Positions 10,936 through 21,911 of a stretch of 64,000 bases of DNA are shown one piece after another. Numbering within the stretch: position 1 is the stretch's first letter; the number at the start of each line of letters is the position of its first letter. A program made the translations under genes and the position numbers. The DNA lies in assembly GCA_032622095.1 (NCBI GenBank), contig CP136068.1, forward strand, positions 130,763,989 through 130,827,988. Reading direction: 5' to 3'. The DNA is from Siphonodentalium dalli. Lineage: Eukaryota; Mollusca; Scaphopoda; Gadilida; Siphonodentaliidae. The notes below the pieces were generated by a model. The model made no database searches. It saw only the letters and a list, made by a program, of their open reading frames with translations, and was not told where the DNA came from.

Positions 10936-13900
10936 ATTAGCCACTTACATTCAAGTTATACATCACATATACATGTACATTCGATGCACGAGGCAACACT
11001 GTATGAATGAAGGTTTTCTAGTAATGATGTGTCTTTATATACTTCAGAAATGGTTCATATAGGATACATTTGACTGCATTTGGGTCACATACCTTAAAGG
11101 TACACGTCACTTGTGCATTTAAACCTAACTCAGCGTATCCATCAATAATGAAAGTGTCAATGACACTGTAGCTCAACTTAGGTAGGGGAATAATTTAATA
11201 GTTGACAGTAAATGGAGGAATAGGAAAGGTGCTAATTGAAATGTCTAACATGTGCCAAAGGATTTAGTCATGCAAATAGTAAAATCCAAGATGGCTGCTG
11301 GTGGCCATGTTTTTGGCCAATTGACCCCAAAAGGACTCGTTCCCATCTACGTGTCATTGTTAACATCCATGACAAATTTCATGAAGATCTGACCAAAGCT
11401 ATGACCTGTAGCCCGCGCCAAAGGATTTAGTCATGCAAAGAGTAAATCCAAGATGGCTGCTGGCGGCCATGTTTTTCAGCTGAACGACCGCAAAATGACT
11501 CGTTACGAGCTACATGTCATTGTTAACATCCATGACAAATTTCATGAAGTTCCGACCAAAGCTACGACCTGTAGCCTGTGCCAAAGGATTTAGTCATGCA
11601 AAGAGTAAAATCCAAGATGGCTGCTGGCGGCCATGTATTTTGGCCGAACGACCCCAAAATCACTCGTTCCCATCTACATGTCAATATTAACATCTATGAC
11701 ATATTTCATGATGATCAGACGAACAGTACGACCTGTAGCCCGTGCCATTGGATTAAATTTTGAAATCCAAGATGGCCGCCAGCGGCCATGTTTTTCGGCC
11801 AAATGACCCCAAAATGACTTGTTTCCCGTCTACATGTCATTGTTAACATCCATGACAAATTTCATGAAGTTCCGACCAAAGCTACGACCTGTAGCCCGTA
11901 CCAAAGGATTTAGTCATGCAAAGAGTAAAATCCAGGATGGCTGCTGGCGGCCATGTTTTTTGGCCGAACTACCCCAAAATCACTCGTTCCCATCTACATG
12001 TCAATATTAACATCTATGACATATTTCATGATGATCAGACGAAAAGTACGACATGTAGCCTGCGCCAATATTGAATTTTAAAATCCAAGATGGCTGCTGG
12101 CGGCCATGTTTTATGGCCGAACGACCCCAAAATCATTCGTTCCCATCTACATGTCATTACTAACATCCATGACAAATTTCATGATAATCAGACGAACAGT
12201 ACGACCTGTAGCCCGCGCCAATGGATTGGATTTTGAAATCCAAGATGGCTGCCAGCAGCCATGTTTTTTTGCCGAATGACCCCAAAATGACTCGTTCCCA
12301 TTTACATGTCAATGGCAATATTCATGACAAACTTCATAAACATCGGACCAAAGGTACGACCTGTAGCCCGCGCCAAAGGATTTAGTCATGCAAAGAGTAA
12401 AATCCAAGATGGCTGCTGGCGGCCATGTTTTTCGGCCGAACGACACCAAAATGACTCGTTCCCATCTACATGTCATTGTTAACATCCATGACAAATTTCA
12501 CGAAGTTCCGACCAAAGCTACAACCTGTAGCCCGCGCCAAAGGATTTAGTCATGCAAAGAGTAAAATCCAAGATGGCTGCTGGCGGCCATGTTTTTTGGC
12601 CGAACGACCCTAAAATCACTCGTTCCCATCTACATGTCAATATTAACATCCATGACAAATTTCGTGATGATAAAACAAACAGTACGACCTGTAGCCCGCG
12701 CCAATGGATTGAATTTTGAAATCCAAGATGGCTGCCAGCGGCCATGTTTTTTGGCCCAATGACACCAAAATGACTCGTTCCGATCTACATGTCAATGTCA
12801 ACATTCATGACAAATCTCATAAAGATCAGATCAAATGTATGACCTGTAGCCCGCGCCAAAGGAAATTGTTGACGGACACACGCACACACGCACACACGCA
12901 TACACGCACACACGGTCGACGGACGCCAAACCATGGCAATAGCTCAAACTTACAAAGTAAGTTGAGCTAAAAACGCTCCTTATTTTCAAAATTGTCTGAA
13001 TGCCCCTGATTTTAACATAGATTTTAGCAAGCTACATGCTTTCATTCATATACAATTGCCATACTGTATGTTAAACGACAGCAGCATTATAACAGACTGG
13101 CCACTTACCTTCAAGTTATACGTCACATAACATGTACATTCGATGCACGAGGCAACACTGCAGGAATGACGTTTTTCTAGTAATTGTGTGTCTTTATATA
13201 CTTCAGAAATGGTTCATATAGGATACATTTGACCGCATTTGGGCCACATACCTCAAAGGTTTACGTCACTTATGCATTTAAACCTAATAGGCTAATTCAA
13301 CCAAATTTTGTATATGGGGTTTTCAGCCCAAAATACAGATCGAGTTCGAATATGGGTTTTAATTTCAAAATTGTCTGAATGCCCCTCGTTTTAACATATA
13401 TTTTAGCAATCTACATGCTTTAATTCATATACATTTGACGCAATATATGTTAAACGACAATAGCATTATAACAGATTGGCCAATTAACTTCAAGTTATAT
13501 ATCACATATGCATGTACATTCGATGCACGAGGCAACATTGTAGGGATGAAGGTCTTCTATCTATGGTGTGTCTTTATATACTTACGAAATGGTTCATATG
13601 GGATACAATTGACCGCATTTGGCTCGTATACCTCAAAGGTACACGTCACTTATGCATTTAAATCTAATTCAGCTTATCCATAAATAAAAACGCTCTTTAA
13701 TTTCAATATTGTTCGAATGCCCCTTGTTTTAACATAGATTTTAGCAATATACATGCTTTAATTCATAAAAATTTGACGCTATGTATGTTAAACGACAATA
13801 GCATTATAACGGATTGGCCAATTACCTTCAAGTTAAAAGTCAAATTTGAATTGAGGTCTTTTGGTAATGATTTGTCATTATTTACTTTAGAGATGGTTCC

Positions 13901-13995
13901 TATAGCATACTATTGTACCCCGTCTGAGTTACTTACCTTACAGGTGCACATTACGTTTACCTGTAAATTACCAACTCAATTCTCAGCAGTATGAA
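10936..13995 (+). repeat. Interrupted tandem array of about 340-385-bp units in the left arm
   Basis: Units sharing words such as CTTCAAGTTATA, GATGCACGAGGCAAC and GAAATGGTTCATAT occur near 10,940-11,146, 12,970-13,300, 13,350-13,690 and, more diverged, 13,690-13,995. Element E1 splits the array. The right arm of the duplication has the same kinds of units near 22,330-23,300, so the array predates the inversion. Short frames here repeat with the unit and are not genes. Confidence 0.75.
11147..12968 (+). mobile_element. Element E1: complete tandem-repeat element with 5' palindrome and 3' hairpin (Helentron-like, non-autonomous)
   Basis: In order: a unique 5' head of about 110 bp with the palindrome AGTGTCAATGACACT (11,153-11,167); an array of ten units of 153-165 bp (about 11,236-12,870); an ACACACG/GGACG tract (about 12,870-12,930); and a terminal hairpin, AGCTCAAACTTAC and GTAAGTTGAGCT around AAA (12,941-12,968). 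The borders are fixed because the next tandem unit of the host array (near 13,684) and the other arm (near 23,112) keep the site without the insert. Insertion is into an AAAT/AAAA-type site with no clear duplication. Known bivalve elements with central repeats of about 160 bp (pearl-type, tandem-repeat MITEs) look similar; membership is inferred. Nothing is coded. Confidence 0.8.
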
Positions 13996-14395
13996 GGTAT
14001 TTCGAATGGAACTGGGTGTTTCTGTCCATGATATGGTGTTACTGAGTTTAGAAAAGGTTGTTACAGTGTTTAATTGTGCTAGTTTATGCCACAGACAAAA
14101 TGCACACTCACTCTTCACTTTGACTAACATGTTAGCATTTGTATCATTTATATTGTCAAAATCTGGTCTAAATCAGTCGTATTAGCTATATATATATGGC
14201 CAATTCCTTCAAGTTATACCTCATTAAAACTATGCTTCACCGGTAAATTGTATGTACCTAGAATATGCTCGGTCTCCATAGCCTTCCTTATTTGGTCATA
14301 GGATCTAACTGACCGATGTTCATACTCTAGTCGAACGCATGTGTATAGGATAGCGAGGGTATTGGGAGAGAGAGAAAGAGAGAAAGTGAGATAGG

Positions 14396-15190
14396 TAGAC
14401 TAACATCACTAACATAGCCATACATCATATAAGCTGGACAGACGAGCCAATAAATTACATACGCCCGCCGGACAGATGAGTTCTCCATATCAGTGTCATT
14501 CTAAACAAAAGGCAAACGCTCTTCATCAAGCGTGATTACTTCACTGATAACCATTATAAATCCCTACACTATCCAACGCAGTGTTTCAATAACGGGTTTT
14601 CTTACAATTTTGATTAAATATTGGTTATATACGCGCATCAGCGACCCCCTCTTAATAACTATATTTTTAAAAGTTGTACAGAGAAAGCTAGTGGGAACGA
14701 TACACTATGTTTATCTAATTGACTGTAGACAGTGCTGTAAAGTACCCTAATTTATCAAAAAGTGTATTTCAAGGGTTTTTAATCGGCAACTGATTATTGC
14801 ATATATTTTTATTTGGAGTGTTCATATGTGGGTAAAAGCTCTTCATCGAGCGTGATTACTTCACTGATAACCAGGGATGTGGCTGGGGGGGGGTGTCCAC
14901 CTTGGGAATTTCCAACTGCACCCCCCCTTGAGTCGGAATCACACCAACACAACTTTTTGCATAATTCCATTTGCACCCCTCCCCCTTAAGTCGGAATCAC
15001 ACCAACACAACTTTTTGCATAATTCCATTTGCATCCCCCTTGTACCTCATGCTCATGCCTAATTTCCTATATATTCATAAGCCATGCTTCTATTTTCCCA
15101 GTATAGATCATTAAGATATTTTAACCTGAAAATTGCCCCAAAAAAACAACTAGTGATCTAATTCCAGACAAATGCACACAGCTACCGACA
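14396..15190. repeat. Spacer with short direct repeats
   Basis: No gene. A 34-bp direct repeat containing GCGTGATTACTTCACTGATA occurs at about 14,520-14,553 and 14,839-14,872. A 58-bp tandem duplication beginning AGTCGGAATCACACC occupies 14,931-14,988 and 14,989-15,046, next to C- and G-runs. Confidence 0.7.
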
Positions 15191-15194
15191 ACAG

Positions 15195-15560
15195 ACCAGG
15201 AAACACCGGGCCGACCATGGTTGATCGGCCCGGTGTGAGAAAATTTTGAAAACTATACAAGAAAATCCCAAATCCTAGCATCTAGACTGGCCTCAACTCG
15301 AGTCAACTGAAGCTTTCCTAGTGTTGGAAATTTCAAACCTCATGCCCCCCCCCCTCAGGTTGGAAAATTCTTCAACTGATGACCATTTATGTCTACAAGT
15401 TTGACCAAATGTAGTAAAATATTGTTTTGCTAAACTAATTATGTTTTGTATTGGCCATGCGGATGGGGCAATGACACACCGGGCCGACCATGGTTCGGCC
15501 CGGTGTGCGAAAATTTTGAAATCTGAACAAGAAAATCGCAAAATCCTAACATCTTATTAT
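15195..15560. repeat. Duplicated GC-rich perfect hairpin
   Basis: Two copies of a segment of about 100 bp start near 15,195 and 15,468. Each contains a near-perfect palindrome. In the first, CACCGGGCCGA (15,204-15,214) pairs with 15,225-15,235. In the second, a 13-bp arm at 15,475-15,487 pairs with 15,495-15,507 around CCATGGT. The surrounding DNA is A/T-rich, so these stems stand out. No gene is seen. Confidence 0.75.
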
Positions 15561-18500
15561 GAAATTTGTCATGAATGTTGACATTGACATGTAGATGGGA
15601 ATGAGTCATTTTGGGGTCATTTGGCCAAAAAACATGGCCGCTGGCAGCCATCTATGATTTCAAAATTAAATAGATTGGCGCGGTCTACAGGTCGTACTGT
15701 TCGTCTGATTATCATGAAATTTGTCATGGATGTTAATAATGAAAGGCTGATGGGAATGAGTCATTTTCGGGTAGTTCGGCCAAAAAAACATGGCCGTCAT
15801 GAGCATCTTGGATTTTACTCTTTGCATGACTAAATCCTTTGGCGTGGGCTACAGGTCGTAGCTTTGGTCGGATCTTCATGAAATTGGTCATGGCTGTTGA
15901 CCTTGACATGTAAATGGGAACGAGTCCTTTTGGGGTCATTCGGCCAAAAAACATGACCGCCATCAGCCATCTTGGAATTTACTCTTTGCATGACTAAATC
16001 CTTTGGCACAGGCTACAGGTCCTTACTTTGGTCAGATCATTATGAAATTTGTCATGGCTGTTGATCTTGACATTTGAATGGGAACGAATCCTTTTGGGGT
16101 CATTCGGCCAAAAATGTTGACGAAATCCTTTGGCACAGGCTACAGGTCCTTACTTTGGTCAAATCATTATGAAATTTGTCATGAATGTTGATGTTGACAT
16201 GTGGATGGGAGTGAGTCATTTTGGGATCATTTGGCCAAAAAACATGGCCGCTGGAAGCCATCTTTGATTTCAAAATTAAATCGATTGGCGCGTTCTACAT
16301 GTCGTGCTGTTCTACTGATTATCATGAAATTTGTCATGGATGTTAATAATGACAGGCTGATGGGAATGAGTCATTTTGGGGTAGTTCGACCAAAAAACAT
16401 GGCCGTCATGAGCATCTTGGATTTTACTCTTTGCATGACTAATTCCTTCGGCACAGGCTCTAGGTCGTACCTTTGGTCAGATCATTATGATATTTGTCAT
16501 GGCTATTGACATGTACATGTACAATGTAGATGGGAACGAGTCATTTTGGGGTCGTTTGACCAAAAAACATGGCCGTCAGCGGTCATCTTGAATTTCAAAA
16601 TTCAATCCATTAGCATGGGCTACAGGTCGTATCTTTTGTCGGATCATTATTAGCTCAACTTACTTTGTAAGTTTTAGCTATTGCCATGGTTTGGCGTCCG
16701 TCGTCCGTGTGTGCGTGTGTGTGTGTGCCCGTCAACAATTTCCTTTGGCGCGGGCTACAGGTCGTACCTTTGGTCTGATCTTTATGAAATTTGTCATGAA
16801 TGTTGACATTGACATGTAGATGGGAACGAATCATTTTAGGGTCATTCGGCCAAAAAACATGGCCGCTGGTGGCCATCTTGGATTTCAAAATTCAATCCAT
16901 TGGCGCGAGCTACAGGTCGTACTGTTCGTCTGATCATCATGAAATTTGTCATGGATGTTAATATTGACATGTAGATGGGAATGGGTGATTTTGGGGTCGT
17001 TCAGCCAAAAAACATGGCCGCCAGCAGCCATCTTGGATTTTACTCTTTGCATGACTAAATTCTTTGGCGCGGGCTACAGGTTGTAGCTTTGGTTAGAACT
17101 TCATGAAATTTGTCACGGATGTTAACAATGACATGTAGATGGGAACGAGTGATTTTGGGTCGTTCGGCCAAAAAACATGGCCGCCAACAGCCATTCTTGG
17201 ATTTTAATCTTTGCCTGACTAAATCCATTGGCACAGGCAACAGGTCGTAGCTTTGGTTAGAACTTCATGAAATTTGTCATGGATGTTAATATTGACATGT
17301 AGATGGGAATGGGTGATTTTGGGGTCGTTCAGCCAAAAAACATGGCCGCCAGCAGCCATATTGGATTTTACTCTTTGCATGACTAAATTCTTTGGCGCGG
17401 GCTACAGGTCTTAGTTTTGGTCGGAACTTCATGAAAGTTGTCTTGGATGTTAACAATGACATGTAGATGGGAACGAGTGATTTTGGGGTCATTCGTCTAA
17501 AAAACATGGCCGACAGCAGCCATCTTGGATTTTACTCTTTAAATCCTTTGGCGCGGGATACAGGTCATACCTTTGATCTGATCTTTATGAAATTTGTCAT
17601 GAATGTTGACATTGACATGTAGATGGGAACGAGTCATTTTGGGGTCATCTGGCTAAAAAACATTGGCGCAGGCTACAGGTCGTGCTGTTCGTCTGACCAT
17701 CATGAAATTTGTCATGGATGTTAATATTGACATGTAGATGGGAACGAGTGATTTGGGGTCGTTCAGCCAAAAAACATGGCCGCCAGCAGCCATCTTGGAT
17801 TTTACTCTTTGCATGACTAAATTCTTTGGCGCGGGCTACAGGTTGTAGCTTTGGTTAGAACTTCATGAAAAGCTGTAGATGGGAACAGGTCATTTTGGGG
17901 TAATTCGGAAAAAAAACATGGCTGCCGGTGGCCATTTTAGAATTTACTCTTTGCATCAATAAATCCTTTGGCACACCAGAATCACCACATCCCTGATCCG
18001 ATCATTATGAAACCTGTCATGAATGTTGATATTGACATGTACATCTAGTCTTACTTAGACATTTCAATTAGCACCTTTCCTATTGCTCCATTTACTGTCA
18101 ACCATTAAATTATTCCCGTACTAAGTTGGGCTACAGTGTCATTGACACTTTCATGACATTAGTCATGCATGTTAAAATTGACATGTAGATGGGAAACGAG
18201 TAATTTCGGGGTTGTTCGGCCAAAAACATGGCCGCCAGCAGCCATCTCGGATTATACTCTTTGCATGACTAAATTCTTTGTCAAGGGCTACAAGTCGAAT
18301 CTTTGGTCCAATCATCATGAGATTTGTCATGGATGTTAACAATTACATGTAGATGGGAAAAGATTCATTTTAAATTCAACCAAAAAACCTGGTCGCCCGC
18401 AGCCATCTTGTATTTTACTCTTTACACAACTAAATCCTTTGAGACGGGCTACATGTCGTATCTTTTGTCGGATCATCATGAAATTTGTGAAGGATGTTAA

Positions 18501-18692
18501 CAATGACATGTAAATAGGAAGGAGTCTTTTTTGGGTCATTTGGCAAAAAAACATGGCTGTCGCGACCATCTTTAATTTTAATCTTTGCATCACTAGGCCT
18601 TTCAACTTTACACATTCCTAATCGCTCCATTAACTGTAACACATGAAATTATTCCCTTTCCACGTTAGCTACAGTGTCATTGACACTTTCAT
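15545..18692 (-). mobile_element. Element E3: truncated tandem-repeat element (same family as E1), interrupted by E2
   Basis: The minus strand reads, from the right, the same 5' head with palindrome (ending at about 18,692), then 160-bp-type units at 18,155-18,600 and, after the E2 insertion, units from 16,650 down to about 15,545. The 3' hairpin is missing, so the left end is truncated. Joining the DNA on either side of E2 restores one unit in register (...GGATCATTAT followed by GACATTAGTCATG...), which shows the interruption is an insertion. Confidence 0.7.
16651..18154 (-). mobile_element. Element E2: complete tandem-repeat element nested in E3
   Basis: On the minus strand it has the full plan of E1: a 5' head with the palindrome (about 18,136-18,154, then the same 110-bp unique head), seven or eight units of about 155-165 bp, a GT/GGACG tract at about 16,695-16,735, and the AGCTCAACTTAC hairpin at the left end (16,652-16,678). 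It is 1,504 bp long. It sits inside a unit of E3, so it is the younger insertion. One unit near 17,660 is internally deleted. Confidence 0.75.
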
Positions 18693-18699
18693 AATTACA

Positions 18700-19260
18700 T
18701 TTCAGTCAATTCACATTTTCAGCTGCATATACCGGTACATGTATATGTAAACCAATTTCATCATTAAAGAAATTGCAACTTCATCGTTGATTCCATCATC
18801 TCAACATTTCATTAAAGTGAGACTTTATGTTCACACATCGATTCATTCAGGCAACATTTTCTCCAATTCTACACTGTTCATTGCATTGATCATCTTCAAT
18901 GGGGATAATCTATAATTCTATATGTATATCATCGTTAACTATTAAAGTGACATTTCTCTTCCACCCAATCGATATTGCATTAAAATGACGCTTCATATTC
19001 ATTACACTTCATTCAATAATTTCTGTTTCTACATCACTCATTGCATTGATTGCCTTCAGGTAAGGTAAGCTATGTCCGACTCAAATATTAAAGTGATGCA
19101 TCATATTCACTACACTTCATTCAATAATTTCTTTTTCTACATAGTTTACATGTTTTGCATTGATTGCCTGCAGCTAAGGTAATCTACATGTATGTCCGAC
19201 TCAAATAATACAAATATTAAAGGCATTCCATTTCCATCCATTAATTCTAAGGAAACTTCT
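18700..19260. repeat. Degenerate tandem repeat of about 120-130 bp
   Basis: Words such as TTGCATTGAT, CACTTCATTCAATAATTTCT and ATTAAAGTGA recur three or four times between about 18,880 and 19,230. No gene is seen. A short TA microsatellite follows at about 19,266-19,292. Confidence 0.6.
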
Positions 19261-19300
19261 GCTGTGATATATATATATATATATGTATATATACCGTACA

Positions 19301-19853
19301 TACAGGGTACTACATGTGCTACACCACTCGGAGAAATGTCTGTGTCATCACACTAAATACCATGTTATAACTTGAATTGATATATTCGTAATCGTATATA
19401 GTCACCAATAGCCGGGTTTCTACCGTAGTACCTGACATTGCCCATATAGTGAACTATTCAAACCCAACAGGCCTGGTTGATTTCGCTGTGGGATGATGGT
19501 TCACTTCCATCCTCAAGCTACTTATGCCATTTCATGGAAAAAATTTGTTCTGACGTGCAGGGGTAGATATACTTGAGGCCCCACCACAGTTCAATTCACA
19601 CCAGGTTCTCAGCTATTATTATCTTATGTTCGAACTTTACTCAAATGTTTGGACTGATCATATTAACCATGATTTTAATGCTGGGTTTGAATAGTTCACT
19701 ATATGGGCAATGTCCGTTACTACGGTGGTAACCCGGCTATTGGTGACTACATGTATATACGATTAGGAATATATCAATCCAAGTTCTAGCATGGTATTTG
19801 TGTGACGACACAGACATTTCTCCGAGTGCTGTAGCACATGTAGTACCCTGTAC
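19301..19853. mobile_element. Foldback MITE with long inverted arms
   Basis: About 160 bp at 19,301-19,461 is the reverse complement of 19,684-19,853, around a centre of about 220 bp. The ends read TA-CAGGGTAC...GTACCCTG-TA, consistent with a TA target and Tc1/mariner or pogo-type ends; the assignment is inferred. No coding capacity. The short frames in the arms are mirror images of each other. Confidence 0.7.
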
Positions 19854-20126
19854 GGACCATCCTATAATTATTGTAACATTGAACTTAATGATCAACTTGG
19901 TGGTTGCGCCATACGTGTCACGTGCGATCATATTATTTTCTCTTTACTTAGAACCCGTGCATGCTGTAGTTCTGTCTTGATGTCTTCATTTATTGTTGAC
20001 ATATCGACTAAGTCATTGTAAGTTTTCTCAAGCATTTCTGTGGGTAATATTCCATCATATCGTATTGTGTATCGGTATGTTATGCTCTCACAATCAGAGT
20101 GATTGTTTATTTTTAATGGCACACGG

Positions 20127-21402
20127 CTGATTAAAAAAAATCACTGGCAGGCCCCCCTCTCCCTGGGATGGGGTGGGGGATGAATCGTGCATCACGAACT
20201 AATGTTTTAGGGTATAGAATAATGGTATAGGGGTGTGTATAGAGTTGTATGGAGGGTAGAGGTAGAACTATTATGAATCAATGAACTATTATGAATCATT
20301 GAATATAGGTGTAATCATTAAGTATAACTAAATCATAGGAAACAGTGGGATTGATGTGGGAAGGACAAAGTAGCTATATGAGGGAGTTAAAATGAGAGTA
20401 GACATTAAATAGAGTTGTACAGAGGGGACAGCTGGATAGGGAGAACAGAACAGAATTAAAGGTGATGAATGGAGGGAGAGAAGAGAGACATCGCAGCTAA
20501 CAGAGGGGTAAATGGGGCAATGGGAGAAGACAGTGAGTTTGAAAGTTAGAACATGTAAAGAGTTAAAGGAAATGATGGGAGGGACAGGGAAGAGACGTAT
20601 GACAGGTGAACAGAAGGGCAAATGGACAATGGGAGAAGACAGTGCATTGAGTTGCACAAAAGGGAAAGATGGAAAGGGAGAAACTATAAAGAATTAAAGG
20701 ACATGGTTGGTGGGAGGTAAGAATGATAGGAGGAGAACAGAATGGTGCACGCATTGAGTATAACTAAATCATATGAAATGGGGGTTGGCTTGGGAGGAGA
20801 GGGGGTTACCATAGTTGCAGATAGTTATTAGAGGGTACGAGCTGGCGAGTGCGTAAAATGAAAGGTATGGAATAGAAATGAGATGGTGTTAGGTAGAGGG
20901 ACTCAGGGAAGCTAAGGAGATGTGCAAAGAGGGCCGAAGGTGTACATAGGCGTAAACATCAAGTATAACTAAATTATATGAACTTAGGGTGAAGTGGAAA
21001 GGACAAATGAGATGGCGTAGAATTTGTAACTTATGTGTAAACATTGATGATGGGAAACATAGGGAAGGCAAAGCAACAAACAGGAGAAAACATGGAAAGA
21101 GCTGTATCATTCTGTATAAGCATAACATAGCATTACATTATAGGACATGGCAGGGACATGGGGAAAGAAAATGAATAATGTATAGAGTAGCATACAAAGG
21201 AGTGAGGATAGCTAAGAAGTTTGGAAGGGGAGGGTATATTGGATGTGGGTAAGGATAAAATTATAATTTGTGGTAAATATGAAAATGTGTAGTGAGGTAT
21301 AAAATGGGGTGGGTGACATTTTTTCCAACGCAAGATTCATCGCACACCCCCATCGCCCGGATAGAGGGGGGGGGGCTGTCGGTTCTTTTAAAAAAAACTC
21401 AG
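20127..21402. mobile_element. Purine-rich element with imperfect terminal inverted repeats
   Basis: The left end (about 20,127-20,195) and right end (about 21,320-21,402) are imperfect inverted repeats that share a CAG-plus-C-run and GATGAATC. The interior is heavily biased to A and G on the plus strand and repeats the word TATAACTAAATCAT near 20,320, 20,760 and 20,962. No gene. Frames on either strand reflect the purine bias (Gly/Lys/Arg one way, Ser/Pro/Leu/Phe the other). Confidence 0.45.
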
Positions 21403-21911
21403 CCATATGCCTTAAGAGCACAACATACCGATGCACTATACGATCACTTCTTTCACCGTGTGTGAGTGGTGAAAATTCGTAGTCATCAACAAAACTACGA
21501 AATTAATGATACGTAAAACTTATTATTTAGTTTAAAATACCGTTTCTATATTCGCATTTTCAAATTCACATTTTAAAAAGTAGTCATTTTCGCGTTGTCA
21601 TACTTCGTCAAATATCACGTTTTGTAGATGCCAAATATAGTGATAATAACGTGTAAAAAAAATTCATATATACAGTTTTCGAATCATCGCATATTACGCG
21701 ATTATAAAATGGCTCATTCCATAACACAAAATCGACTGTCAAGAATGAAATTTGAAATACAAGTGTTTACTTTTAACTATTTTAAAGTTAACATATTATG
21801 ACAAACACCTACGTATTTACTCTAAATATGACTGGCGATAACATTCCGATAAAGTATATACAATTACGATTCAGTTTACCATTAATACTTTGATGAAGAC
21901 AACCACGTGTT

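Larger units (their letters stand above)
8988..14395 (+). repeat. Left arm of a large inverted duplication
   Basis: Read in reverse complement, 21,912-24,025 matches this arm along most of its length, including the CACTGGCATC word near 9,015, the poly-A/AT block near 10,570, and the GAGAGAGAAAG block near 14,370. The left arm is longer because it took in the PIF-like copy 2 (9,113-10,331) and element E1 (11,147-12,968), and because the two arms carry their internal tandem units in different form. No gene is seen in the arm. Confidence 0.8.

Noticed and set aside
11236-12870. Regularly spaced repeats as a CRISPR-like array
   Set aside because: Units are contiguous, 153-165 bp, without unique spacers, in a eukaryotic transposon context.
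11236-18605. Many 60-100-codon frames with similar proteins (AAGGHVFWPND-type)
   Set aside because: They are translations of the 160-bp repeat units and recur with the unit on both strands.
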